Below are positions 8,922-16,732 of a stretch of 64,000 nucleotides of DNA, one piece after another; position 1 is the first letter of the stretch, and the number at the start of each line of letters is the position of its first letter. Position numbers and translations under genes: made by a program. The DNA is from Parapedobacter pyrenivorans_A (GTDB lineage Bacteria; Bacteroidota; Bacteroidia; Sphingobacteriales; Sphingobacteriaceae): positions 124,001 through 188,000 of the forward strand of contig NZ_JBHEUZ010000007.1 of assembly GCF_041925275.1 (NCBI RefSeq), in the 5' to 3' direction. The notes below the pieces were generated by a model that worked only from the letters and a program-made list of their open reading frames with translations, did not search any database and was not told the origin of the DNA.

Positions 8922-9851
8922 ATGCACAGACTTCAAATAACTAAAGCAGGCACCCTATCGGGGCACCAGAACCCGATATTCGCTATTGAGAATGCGCCCG
9001 ATCCGGCCATCGTATTCACCGGTGGGAATGACAAAGGCGTGGTACAATGGGACCTCAGGACAATGGCGTTTGAACGGATCCTATATCCCGTGCAATTTTC
9101 AGTTTATGCCCTACATCTCATAGCCCATTCAACCCTCTTGGCCATCGGTGCCCGCGATGGGAAAATAGGGGTGATAGATACCCAAACCCAACAGCTGGTC
9201 GCTCGACTCGAACATCATCAGCGCCCTGTCTTTGCGATTAAATCGTTCAAGAACAAGCCCGAACTCGTGGTTTCGTCTGAAGACGGTACCGTGTCGATAT
9301 GGAATACGGACACCTATGAACTGTTATACCATTTTAAGGTATCAACACAAACGGTTCGCACCATAGCCATCAGCAACGACGAGCGGTGGGTCGTATTCGG
9401 TACGAAAGAAGGGGAAGTGAAGCTATACAATGCGGTGGACTACACGTTTGTGGAAGAGCTGCCGGGACATAGCCGACCGGTCACGTCTCTCTGTTTTTCA
9501 CCCGATGGCCGATACCTACTCACGGGAGGGCGAGATGCACAGCTTCACGTCCTCGATATAGGTGGTTTTGCACTCGTAAAGGATTTTACGCCACACCTGT
9601 TTACGGTCTATGCCATTACCTACCACCCTACGCTGCCTATTTTTGCTACCGCAAGCCGCGACAAGAGTATCAAGCTCTGGGCGGCGGGCGATTTCAGGCT
9701 GTTGCGCACCATCAGTTTCGAGAAAGGTTTCGACAGCCATTTCCTATCCATCAATGATATCGTATGGAATCCCTATAAAAACCAGTTGGTCTCGGTAAGC
9801 GACGATAAGCGGGTAATGGTTTGGGATGTGAGTTGGGAACCCGGCGTTTAG
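8922..9851 (+). CDS. WD40 repeat protein
   Basis: A 309-residue protein of about six to seven WD40 repeats with no signal peptide, so probably a cytoplasmic beta-propeller. Repeat endings are clear: VVQWDLRT, VSIWNTDT, VKLYNA, LHVLDI, SIKLWAAGDF and VMVWDVSW, most preceded by a GH or H-x-x-V turn. Such proteins act as scaffolds, and no enzymatic domain is attached. The gene converges with the GAF reductase gene, and the two stops overlap by four bases. The function is not recognisable from context. Confidence 0.85.
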   Translation: MHRLQITKAGTLSGHQNPIFAIENAPDPAIVFTGGNDKGVVQWDLRTMAFERILYPVQFSVYALHLIAHSTLLAIGARDGKIGVIDTQTQQLVARLEHHQRPVFAIKSFKNKPELVVSSEDGTVSIWNTDTYELLYHFKVSTQTVRTIAISNDERWVVFGTKEGEVKLYNAVDYTFVEELPGHSRPVTSLCFSPDGRYLLTGGRDAQLHVLDIGGFALVKDFTPHLFTVYAITYHPTLPIFATASRDKSIKLWAAGDFRLLRTISFEKGFDSHFLSINDIVWNPYKNQLVSVSDDKRVMVWDVSWEPGV

Positions 9852-10324
9852 TCGAGTTCCAGTAATGTTACCACCTGCTCCAAATATCTCCTGTCCACCT
9901 CGTCAAAATGGTTGAGGTATTCACTGTCCACATCCAATACCGCAATCACTTCGCCCTTTGCCACTACAGGGACAACAATCTCTGATTTGGATTGCCCGTT
10001 GCAGGCGATATGTCCGGGGAATATATCCACGTTGGGTACAATGAGCGTTTTTGCCTGTTCCCAAACGGCACCACATACCCCTTTTCCCTTGGCGATGCGT
10101 GTACAAGCCACCGGGCCCTGAAACGGACCCAAGACCAACTCATTGGCCCTGATGAGGTAGAACCCGACCCAAAAGAAATCGAATTGTGCCTTAAGTACCG
10201 CCGATATGTTCGCCATATTGGCAATAAGGTCACCCTCTCCGGTTACCAACGCCCGGAGCTGGGGTAACAATGCCTTATATTGCTCTTCCTTGGTGCCGTG
10301 GGCGATATTGAATTCCTCTGCCAT
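9848..10324 (-). CDS. msrC: Free methionine-(R)-sulfoxide reductase (GAF domain)
   Basis: A single GAF domain of 158 residues. It reduces free methionine-R-sulfoxide using thioredoxin. The three cysteines of the fRMsr family are present: C74 in PVACTRIAKG, C84 in GVCG and C108 in HIACNG. These give the resolving and catalytic pairs known from E. coli YebR. I chose the ATG at 10324, since the longer frame adds 21 residues with no family likeness. It converges with the WD40 gene, and the upstream neighbour is the PepSY protein gene in the same direction. Confidence 0.9.
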   Translation of the reverse strand: MAEEFNIAHGTKEEQYKALLPQLRALVTGEGDLIANMANISAVLKAQFDFFWVGFYLIRANELVLGPFQGPVACTRIAKGKGVCGAVWEQAKTLIVPNVDIFPGHIACNGQSKSEIVVPVVAKGEVIAVLDVDSEYLNHFDEVDRRYLEQVVTLLELD

Positions 10325-10399
10325 GGTGATGATTGAATGAAAACCGGCGCGCTGTATCCTACTGGCAAAGTTAGTCAAATTTCCCAAGGGACAGAAACC

Positions 10400-12106
10400 C
10401 TATGGATGGTCAATCGCCGACCTTGGTTCTTCCAGCGGGGTAATCGGCGCAACTTCCCTCGTAGCTGGGATAACTGGTTTTTCGGGGCCAACCTTGCGTT
10501 CGTTTGCACGGATCCGTAATACGGCGATTACCCCAACGATGCCGATGACCAGCCATAAGAGGTCCACCACGAAAATGTCAAGTGCGCCTGTCCGATAGGT
10601 CTGCCACATCCAATGGCCGGTTTTGATACCATTTACTAGCGGGATGCACAGGCTAAGCAGCGCGCCGAGTGCCAGCGTCTCCTTATTGGTGGTGCGGAGA
10701 TTCCTGCGCGCTACGTAGAGGCACGATGAGGCCAGCCAACTGTAAAAGTATATGCGGTAGATGAACGTTTGGTCGGCTGCGGGGTTTAGCTTGATAGCGA
10801 TGAAGGTGAGCGCTGTGACAGGCAGCATGGTAAGGCATATGGCCACGAACACGTTTGCTGCCCAAAAGTTGAACTTGCGCTTATGGGCGGGGATGTTTTT
10901 CTTGTCGCGTGCAACCAGCCAGATGAGGATGCCGGAGATGATGACCAGGCACCCCATGATGCCGAGTACGAAAAACGTGGTTTTTACAGGATATCCGCCG
11001 AAATCACCGAAATGTAACCGATAGATGAGGGCCTTGACGCGATCGAGGTAGGTGACGGATACGGTGGGCGATTTTTCAGTGGTGATGGAGTGGCTGGCAG
11101 GATGGAAGGTGATTTTTCCGGCACCCGCAAAGTTTGTTTCCACACTGGGCGTGGCCTCTACCGTGATGTGCATGCTCTGGTCGCCGTAGTTTTTGATGTA
11201 AATCCGGCTGGCGTGGCTTCCGGGCCACCGTTCACTGACCTGCTGGAGATAAGGGTTCAAGGCAACACGCTCACCCAGGGGTTGGTATGCGTATTCGTAC
11301 GTGCTCGCGTCGTTGTACCCGATGGCTGTATACAGTTCCTCGCTGTTGCCATCGTATAGCAGCTTGCTGAAGGGAAGGACAAGGGCGGTATTGACGATCA
11401 GGATAACACCCGTAACTGCATACATAAGCTGGAAGGGGAATCCGATGACGCCCAAAGCGGTGTGCATGTCTGTCCAGATGGTTTTCCATTTGCTCCATGG
11501 CCGGAAGGTGAAGAAGTTGGAAACGATTTTATCCCAATGCAGTAACAGGCCGGTGATGAGTGCAAAGAGGAAGAGGAACGATACGATACCGGCTACCAAA
11601 TAGCCGAAAGGGGTGCCTATGCGGATGGGAACCTGGTTGAGTTGGGCCAGGAAATGCAATCGGTACAGGAATTCCCCCATGTCATAGGATTCGGCATAGG
11701 ACCCAGCTTTGTTTTGTTTGAAATCGTACTGGAAATACGCTGAATCGCCGTTGCCGCGGCCCCGCCGTCCGCGTCGTGGGCCGTCCTCACCGGTTGATTT
11801 CTTCTTCACCGTGGTGTCTTGCGATGGACCCATGTTTACGTAGGCCTGCACGTTATTGTCTTGCACGTAGAAAGTGATGTCCCTGCCTAAGAGGTTGTGT
11901 GCAGCATGCAAGGAATCGAGCAGGTAATCGTAGTCATTTGCCGAGGCCGGATGGGCGTAGGCCGAACGATTTTTCTGCCAAGCGGAGATTTCATCGCGGA
12001 AGAAAGAAAATGAACCCGCGAAGAAAATAACGTACAATAGTGCGCAGATGATGATGCCGCTGATGGTGTGGGTATTGAAATAGATATTGTAGTTTCTGAT
12101 ATTCAT
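10400..12106 (-). CDS. PepSY-associated transmembrane protein
   Basis: An inner-membrane protein of 568 residues. It has an N-terminal membrane helix (about 13-32), a long periplasmic PepSY-type region, paired helices near 165-190, 220-240 and 375-395, and three to four more helices in the last 170 residues. This is the PepSY_TM architecture common beside TonB-dependent siderophore receptors, where such proteins are thought to act as periplasmic or ferric-siderophore reductases. A basic, low-complexity GPRRGRRGRG stretch lies near residue 110. It is the last gene of the iron-uptake operon that starts at 16357. Confidence 0.85.
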   Translation of the reverse strand: MNIRNYNIYFNTHTISGIIICALLYVIFFAGSFSFFRDEISAWQKNRSAYAHPASANDYDYLLDSLHAAHNLLGRDITFYVQDNNVQAYVNMGPSQDTTVKKKSTGEDGPRRGRRGRGNGDSAYFQYDFKQNKAGSYAESYDMGEFLYRLHFLAQLNQVPIRIGTPFGYLVAGIVSFLFLFALITGLLLHWDKIVSNFFTFRPWSKWKTIWTDMHTALGVIGFPFQLMYAVTGVILIVNTALVLPFSKLLYDGNSEELYTAIGYNDASTYEYAYQPLGERVALNPYLQQVSERWPGSHASRIYIKNYGDQSMHITVEATPSVETNFAGAGKITFHPASHSITTEKSPTVSVTYLDRVKALIYRLHFGDFGGYPVKTTFFVLGIMGCLVIISGILIWLVARDKKNIPAHKRKFNFWAANVFVAICLTMLPVTALTFIAIKLNPAADQTFIYRIYFYSWLASSCLYVARRNLRTTNKETLALGALLSLCIPLVNGIKTGHWMWQTYRTGALDIFVVDLLWLVIGIVGVIAVLRIRANERKVGPEKPVIPATREVAPITPLEEPRSAIDHP

Positions 12107-12110
12107 GGCC

Positions 12111-12392
12111 TCAATGGTTTAGCAAATGGAAAAGCCCATAGAAAGTGCCGGACAATATGAGGTAGATACCCCAGATTTTCCAGCCGCTTTTGCAAAGGAA
12201 TGCCAATAGGAGCAGTACGGCCCATAGGATATATCCGGTAATGAAAGCCGTGATGACTACTTGCTCCTGAGGGAACAGGTGGGTGAGCAGCAAGTGGAGG
12301 GAAAGCATCACGAAGTAGCCACCCACAAAACCTGCCGTGATTTTGAGGAAGCGTTGCCAGGGCGAACTAAGGTATTTTTTATTTGCGGGCAT
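12111..12392 (-). CDS. Small membrane protein of the iron-uptake operon
   Basis: A 93-residue protein with three predicted membrane segments (about 14-36, 45-65 and 70-88) and no catalytic motif. It lies four bases from its neighbours on both sides, so it is surely co-transcribed and probably coupled with the PepSY gene. Small membrane proteins of this kind often accompany PepSY reductases in Bacteroidota and Proteobacteria iron loci. The family name is not certain to me. Confidence 0.7.
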   Translation of the reverse strand: MPANKKYLSSPWQRFLKITAGFVGGYFVMLSLHLLLTHLFPQEQVVITAFITGYILWAVLLLLAFLCKSGWKIWGIYLILSGTFYGLFHLLNH

Positions 12393-12395
12393 GGA

Positions 12396-12728
12396 TCAGA
12401 AGATGAAAATTTCCAAGAGGATTGCCGTGAGGGCGACGACAGCCAATCGCGTGGCGTCGAAGTAGCGCAGCGGTTGAAGCAATACCACAAGGCAATAGCT
12501 GGCCATGAGGTAACCCAGCATGGCAAAGGTACCGGAACCGGGACCCTGCAGGAAAGCCACGGCAGCCCAGCTTGCCAGAAAGACCAATGTGCCGATGATA
12601 CGGGCCAGTCGTGGTTTTCGGACAAACCCGTGGGCCCACAAGGGCTTGTTTTCGGGTTTTACCTTCGCCGAGGCCACATAGAACAACAGCGTGCCAATGG
12701 TGATCAGGATGAAGAGCGTGGTGTACAT
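12396..12728 (-). CDS. Small membrane protein of the iron-uptake operon
   Basis: A 110-residue hydrophobic protein with about four membrane segments and a basic loop (FVRKPRLARI) in the middle. ATG at 12728 is preferred over an upstream in-frame TTG at 12746. It lies between the DUF4374 lipoprotein gene and the other small membrane protein gene, with a spacing of three bases downstream. Its function is unknown; a role in siderophore or iron handling is inferred from context only. Confidence 0.7.
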   Translation of the reverse strand: MYTTLFILITIGTLLFYVASAKVKPENKPLWAHGFVRKPRLARIIGTLVFLASWAAVAFLQGPGSGTFAMLGYLMASYCLVVLLQPLRYFDATRLAVVALTAILLEIFIF

Positions 12729-12797
12729 GGGTGGTTTCTTAAGCAAGGCTTCCCACGAGTCGGGCTACGATTCGCGGGAAGCCTCGGTGCAACGCGG

Positions 12798-14018
12798 TTA
12801 ATCCAAATGCTCGATGGCGGTAATGGTGCCTCCGTCTACCCGAAGGCCCTGCATAGCACTGGCATTGTCCGAGTCGATCTTGTAGATATAGCCTACGCCA
12901 GAGGTAAGGTTAACGCCCACATAGCCAAACCTGCCATCTTCCGGGCTGTAGTTATTCAACGAGGTGATGGATTTGATATCGGCCACGTCAGGCATCCCCG
13001 TAACTCTCTTGAAGGTCTTGTCTACCACGTTGATGATGCCAACCGTTTTCCCCGCTGCGTATGCGCCCTTTTCCTCGGCGGTATTGAGCAACACAATAAA
13101 CTTGTTGCGGCCAACGTAAAACCAATCGCTGATGCTGTATCCGGCCGATGCGGCTTCGATATCAAAGAAATAGGACTGGTCAAATTCGGTGGTGTTTGCC
13201 GGGATTCTGACAACTGCCGAAGGTTTGGTAGATGACAAAGCGCCGTCGGTCATCGCAACCGATGCCGAGAAAGCGTATACGTCTCCGTTCTCCGTCTGCC
13301 CGAGCCCATCTACGAAATAGCGCCCGAGAAAGCTGGTTCGATTGTCTTTGATCACTTTTTCCAGTTGCATATCCGGGTAGGAATATACAGCAATCCACGC
13401 ACTGTCTGGGTAGGCTGTTTCGAAAGAGGCGCCGCAGCAAGCCTTGATGGAGAAATAGGGGGCGAACACCTTGTTGCCCACTTGCCTGATCCAGCTGAAA
13501 TGTGCCAGCTCACCGTTGCTCGAAGGAGCACTGGTGCTTACCTGGCCTTCGCTTTCGATCTGCAGGCTGTTGGTATTGATGCGGTACCAGCTGGCAAACG
13601 GATTGGTGATGTTGCGCGAGATCTTCATGATCAGTAGGTCGTCATTAACCGGCGCAAAAGCCTGTACGGTTTCCGTTTGGAAATTGGACAGCTTGTTGAG
13701 CTTGCCGTCGAGTATGTTGTAGGTGGTAACGGCGCCGGGGTTTCCCTGTCCATACAGCAGGCTGAAAAACTTGTTGTTGTGGGTCACATAATACCGGTAG
13801 GTGCCATCTTGCTCCACGCCTTGCCCGGCGGTCGAAATGCGGCCGGTGTCGAGGCTGCTGGCCGTGAGGAGGTAATCGGCCACGCCGGTGCTGGCTGCAG
13901 GCGTCACGGCGATGATGAAATTGCCCGGGTTATCGGGTGTACGTTCGCTTTTGTTGCAAGATGCCAACAGGGTGGCAGCGGCAACGCCTAAAAATAATGG
14001 GTTTGATTTGATATTCAT
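12798..14018 (-). CDS. DUF4374 lipoprotein
   Basis: A 406-residue exported lipoprotein. The signal peptide ends in the lipobox LLASC with the lipidated cysteine near residue 21. The rest looks like a beta-propeller-like DUF4374 domain with repeated YxxN/VGRNKF-type strands. DUF4374 proteins are typical partners of TonB-dependent siderophore receptors and PepSY proteins in Bacteroidota, and this order is seen here. They probably sit at the cell surface or periplasm and assist ligand capture, but the biochemical role is undefined. It starts 11 bases after the receptor gene ends. Confidence 0.82.
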   Translation of the reverse strand: MNIKSNPLFLGVAAATLLASCNKSERTPDNPGNFIIAVTPAASTGVADYLLTASSLDTGRISTAGQGVEQDGTYRYYVTHNNKFFSLLYGQGNPGAVTTYNILDGKLNKLSNFQTETVQAFAPVNDDLLIMKISRNITNPFASWYRINTNSLQIESEGQVSTSAPSSNGELAHFSWIRQVGNKVFAPYFSIKACCGASFETAYPDSAWIAVYSYPDMQLEKVIKDNRTSFLGRYFVDGLGQTENGDVYAFSASVAMTDGALSSTKPSAVVRIPANTTEFDQSYFFDIEAASAGYSISDWFYVGRNKFIVLLNTAEEKGAYAAGKTVGIINVVDKTFKRVTGMPDVADIKSITSLNNYSPEDGRFGYVGVNLTSGVGYIYKIDSDNASAMQGLRVDGGTITAIEHLD

Positions 14019-14029
14019 TTCACTTGTTT

Positions 14030-16357
14030 TTATCGTTTGTTAAAGAAATAACGGAAGTTGAGGTAGAAGCCCCGGCTGGGCTTCTGTAAACTGAAATTAT
14101 CGTACATCCGGGTGTCGGTAATATTCTTGGCTTCCAGCGCGATGTTGTACCGGCCATCCAGCATGGAATAGACAACGTTGAAGTCGTGGCTGAGCTGTTG
14201 CGGTATATCGAGCTTATCTCCCCCCCGGCTGGGCCAATAGAGGTAGAAGTCGTGCACGAAAAGTAGGTTATAACCAATATTGAGGGTATTTCCCTGCTTG
14301 CCGACATCCCGGAGTACTACGGCTACATCGGCGTTGCCGAAGAGGTAGGGTATATTGGGCATCTGATCCCGATATACCGGACTGACCCCCGTATAACCCT
14401 CTTCGTACTTCTGCGTATTCATGATGTGCTGGTAGGTCAATGTCGCTCCAGCCATCAGCCAGTTTTTGAAGGAATACCGCAACTCGGCGTCACCGCCGAA
14501 AGTCTCCACTCCATCGCGGTTGTCGGCCACGATCTTCGATTGGTTGTTATTGAGCCTGTAATAGATATAATCGTAAGCGCGTCTATAGATGAGGTTTGTG
14601 TTCATCGAAAAGCGATGGTCCCGGCGCAAAGAAAAGTCGTAGTTCAACCCGATGTTGGCATTGTTGCTCCGCTCGGGATTGAGCGCGAAATTACCTTCCT
14701 GGTTCTCTACGTCGCCGAATATTTCGTAGGCCGTGGGCATCCGGTTGGTCAGCTCATAAGAGGCCTTCAATTGGAGATGTGGCGTGAGGTAATAGGCCGA
14801 GGCGAAGCCATAGCCCAGTTTATCCATGGCATTCTCGGCGTCTGCGCCGTCCCGGTTATGCTGATGGATGTGCTTCACGAATACGGTCGTGCTCCACAGG
14901 TCTTTGATGTCGTAATGATAGCCCAGCCCCAATACATTTTTGTAGGTGCGTTTCTGGCGTTCGTACTGTGCGTTGGTGGGGTTAAGTTCGTCGCTGCCTT
15001 CCCGGCGGAAGGTCGAAAAATTATCGTTGAGCGCCAGCGAGTGCCTTTCAGCGATCCGGTAGTTGAACGAGGCGGTGGAAAGCCCCTCGTTATTGCGGTA
15101 TTTGTAAAGGCTACGCGATCGTTCGCCGCTGTTGGTGCCGGTGGGTTTCGAATTGCCGAACCAATCGAACCGGGCATCCACGGTATCGATATTTTGCTCC
15201 CAGCCGAGGTTATAGTTGGCATTGACGGTTACGTCGAGGCCTTGGATGAGGTTCTCCTTCTTGTATTTCAGTGTGGGCATGATGGTGGTGCCCCGGCGGT
15301 GCCACCCCCCGAATACCGATACCATACGGGCGCCCGTCTGGATTTCCTTATAGTTTTTGCCCAAGGTGATACCCGCGAGCAATTGATCGGCGAACGGTTT
15401 GTCGACCACCCCGATGTTGGCTACCAACGCTTCGTTGTGGTAGGTGTCGTGAAACCGGCGGATGGTTGTTCCGGCTGTATAGGCCCCGGTGTTGATGTCG
15501 GCTGCATCAACCGTTACCTTATAATTATTGTCCGAGTAATTCTGGTACGCGTTGAGGCGTACCGTAAATCCGCCGCGGCTGGTGTAGGCCGTGTTTACAA
15601 CCGTACGGTGCGTATTGAAAGAACCGTAAGAATAGGATGCGTCTACGAAATTACGGTAGCGATCGCCGGTAACGATATTGATGGCACCACCCAGCGCATC
15701 CGAACCCAACCACATGGGTACAACGCCCTTGTATACCTCGATGCGCTCCGCTGCGTTGATCGGGATGTTGTTGATCTGGAACGAGCTTCCAAAGTTGTCC
15801 ATCGGGATGCCATCGATGAAATAGCGGATATGGTTGCCCGTGAAGCCGTTCAATGATAAATTGAAATTGGAACCCAAGCCACCCGATTCCCGTACCCGGA
15901 TACCCGCTACCCGATCCAGTGCACCCGAAATGTCCATCGTGGAGTTGTAAAGTTTGGTGGCGTCTATGGCGGTCACGTTATAGGCTTGCCGGTTTACCTC
16001 CTGTGCCTTGGTGAGGCCCATGACGTCTACGGCGGCGAGTTCGTTGGTTTGGGGGGCTAAGGTAACATTGAGCGTATTCACACCCGGCGTCAATGTGCGG
16101 GTGCCGGCATACGGTTCAAAGCCCACTGCGGTAACCGTTATGTGCGCCTGTTGCTGCCTAATGTCGGCGAAATGGTATCTGCCGTCCGTATCGGCAATGG
16201 CTGTAAGGTTACCAACCTTCACGGTTGCACCGTGCAGGGGTTGGTGGTCTACGTCGGTAACGGTTCCACGGAGCTGGTAATGGGTTCCTTGGGCGTGGCA
16301 CAAAAGGATGCCGCAGAATAATAATACGGCGGTTGCGTAAAATTTAATATATTGCAT
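14030..16357 (-). CDS. TonB-dependent outer-membrane receptor (siderophore/iron type)
   Basis: A 775-residue receptor. It has a signal peptide (about 1-22), a CarboxypepD-regulatory-like domain (25-105), a plug with YFIDGIPMDNFGSS and ERIEVYKGVVP, and a 22-strand-type barrel ending in aromatic NFRYFFNKR. It imports a large ligand through the outer membrane using TonB energy. It is shorter than SusC proteins and has no SusD partner; its DUF4374 and PepSY neighbours and the Fur-like palindrome upstream point to ferric siderophore uptake. The 5' leader is about 280 bases long and folds strongly. Confidence 0.9.
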   Translation of the reverse strand: MQYIKFYATAVLLFCGILLCHAQGTHYQLRGTVTDVDHQPLHGATVKVGNLTAIADTDGRYHFADIRQQQAHITVTAVGFEPYAGTRTLTPGVNTLNVTLAPQTNELAAVDVMGLTKAQEVNRQAYNVTAIDATKLYNSTMDISGALDRVAGIRVRESGGLGSNFNLSLNGFTGNHIRYFIDGIPMDNFGSSFQINNIPINAAERIEVYKGVVPMWLGSDALGGAINIVTGDRYRNFVDASYSYGSFNTHRTVVNTAYTSRGGFTVRLNAYQNYSDNNYKVTVDAADINTGAYTAGTTIRRFHDTYHNEALVANIGVVDKPFADQLLAGITLGKNYKEIQTGARMVSVFGGWHRRGTTIMPTLKYKKENLIQGLDVTVNANYNLGWEQNIDTVDARFDWFGNSKPTGTNSGERSRSLYKYRNNEGLSTASFNYRIAERHSLALNDNFSTFRREGSDELNPTNAQYERQKRTYKNVLGLGYHYDIKDLWSTTVFVKHIHQHNRDGADAENAMDKLGYGFASAYYLTPHLQLKASYELTNRMPTAYEIFGDVENQEGNFALNPERSNNANIGLNYDFSLRRDHRFSMNTNLIYRRAYDYIYYRLNNNQSKIVADNRDGVETFGGDAELRYSFKNWLMAGATLTYQHIMNTQKYEEGYTGVSPVYRDQMPNIPYLFGNADVAVVLRDVGKQGNTLNIGYNLLFVHDFYLYWPSRGGDKLDIPQQLSHDFNVVYSMLDGRYNIALEAKNITDTRMYDNFSLQKPSRGFYLNFRYFFNKR

Positions 16358-16455
16358 TGCTTTTAGTGTTCAAATTAAAGGCTGGCCGTTGTACCTGCTA
16401 AAGGGATGGCCAAAAGTTTCTGCCGCCAGTTACCGCTGGTTGCAAAACAACAACT

Positions 16456-16495
16456 GCCGCTGTCTGGAGATTACCGTCTCCAGCGCGGCTTTTTT
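16456..16495 (+). terminator. Strong hairpin with T tract, antisense to the receptor leader
   Basis: On the + strand GCCGC and GCGGC enclose an inner stem CTGGAGA/TCTCCAG, and T6 follows directly at 16490-16495. This is a textbook intrinsic terminator for + strand transcription, yet both flanking genes are on the - strand. In the receptor mRNA the same bases form a hairpin without a T tract. It may end an antisense or small RNA starting between 16358 and 16455. Confidence 0.6.
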
Positions 16496-16612
16496 ATGCT
16501 TCTATTTCATGTAGCTATATAAAACATATGGTTAAACGAATCGTTTTTAACGGAGGCCAGATTGTTTCCGCGCCATTCTTGTCGTCCAAACGGGGGATTG
16601 GAGCCGCGTCGT

Positions 16613-16635
16613 TTATTTAGACTTTGTATAAATAA
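16613..16635. promoter_or_regulatory. Fur-like palindromic operator
   Basis: A 23-base palindrome with arms TTATTTA and TAAATAA plus matching inner AC/GT and one mismatched pair. The AT-rich arms resemble Fur-family iron boxes. It covers roughly the first 23 transcribed bases after the promoter at 16643-16672, an ideal place for a repressor. Iron control fits the receptor/DUF4374/PepSY operon it precedes. The identity of the regulator is inferred. Confidence 0.6.
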
Positions 16636-16642
16636 CATGACG

Positions 16643-16672
16643 CAAAAGTAAAAATTGCATTGATATTTCAAA
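16643..16672 (-). promoter_or_regulatory. Bacteroidota-type promoter of the iron-uptake operon
   Basis: Read on the - strand, TTTG (16672-16669) is followed after 18 bases by TACTTTTG (16650-16643). This matches the -33 TTTG and -7 TAnnTTTG consensus for the main sigma factor of this phylum. Transcription should start near 16636, giving a leader of about 280 bases before the receptor start codon. Confidence 0.7.
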
Positions 16673-16680
16673 CCATTTAT

Positions 16681-16713
16681 TTGAAAAATCTTTTCAAGGC
16701 CGCGAAGGGCGGC
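16681..16713 (-). terminator. Putative purL terminator
   Basis: On the - strand, just past the purL stop, GCCGC and GCGGC form a five-base stem with a CCTTC loop. A second short TGAAAA/TTTTTCA inverted repeat with a T5 run follows. It lies only nine bases upstream of the -33 box of the iron operon, which would shield that promoter from purL read-through. Confidence 0.5.
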
Positions 16714-16732
16714 TAGGCTGGTACGGCTTGAC

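Larger units (their letters stand above)
16358..16732. other. 375-base intergenic region, purL end to iron receptor start
   Basis: No gene was recognised. The region holds the purL terminator, the promoter and operator of the iron operon, and a long 5' leader with several inverted repeats, each listed separately. A reading frame running back from purL covers part of it, but it has no family features and crosses the regulatory signals, so it was not called. Confidence 0.7.

Noticed and set aside
14426..15856. A 476-codon frame opposite the iron receptor gene.
   Set aside because: It is the antisense shadow of a GC-rich receptor gene, with valine/glycine-rich translation and no family marks.
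16358..16640. A riboswitch (cobalamin or other) in the receptor leader.
   Set aside because: No B12 box or other known aptamer core could be recognised; the stems are better described as generic leader structure and an antisense terminator.
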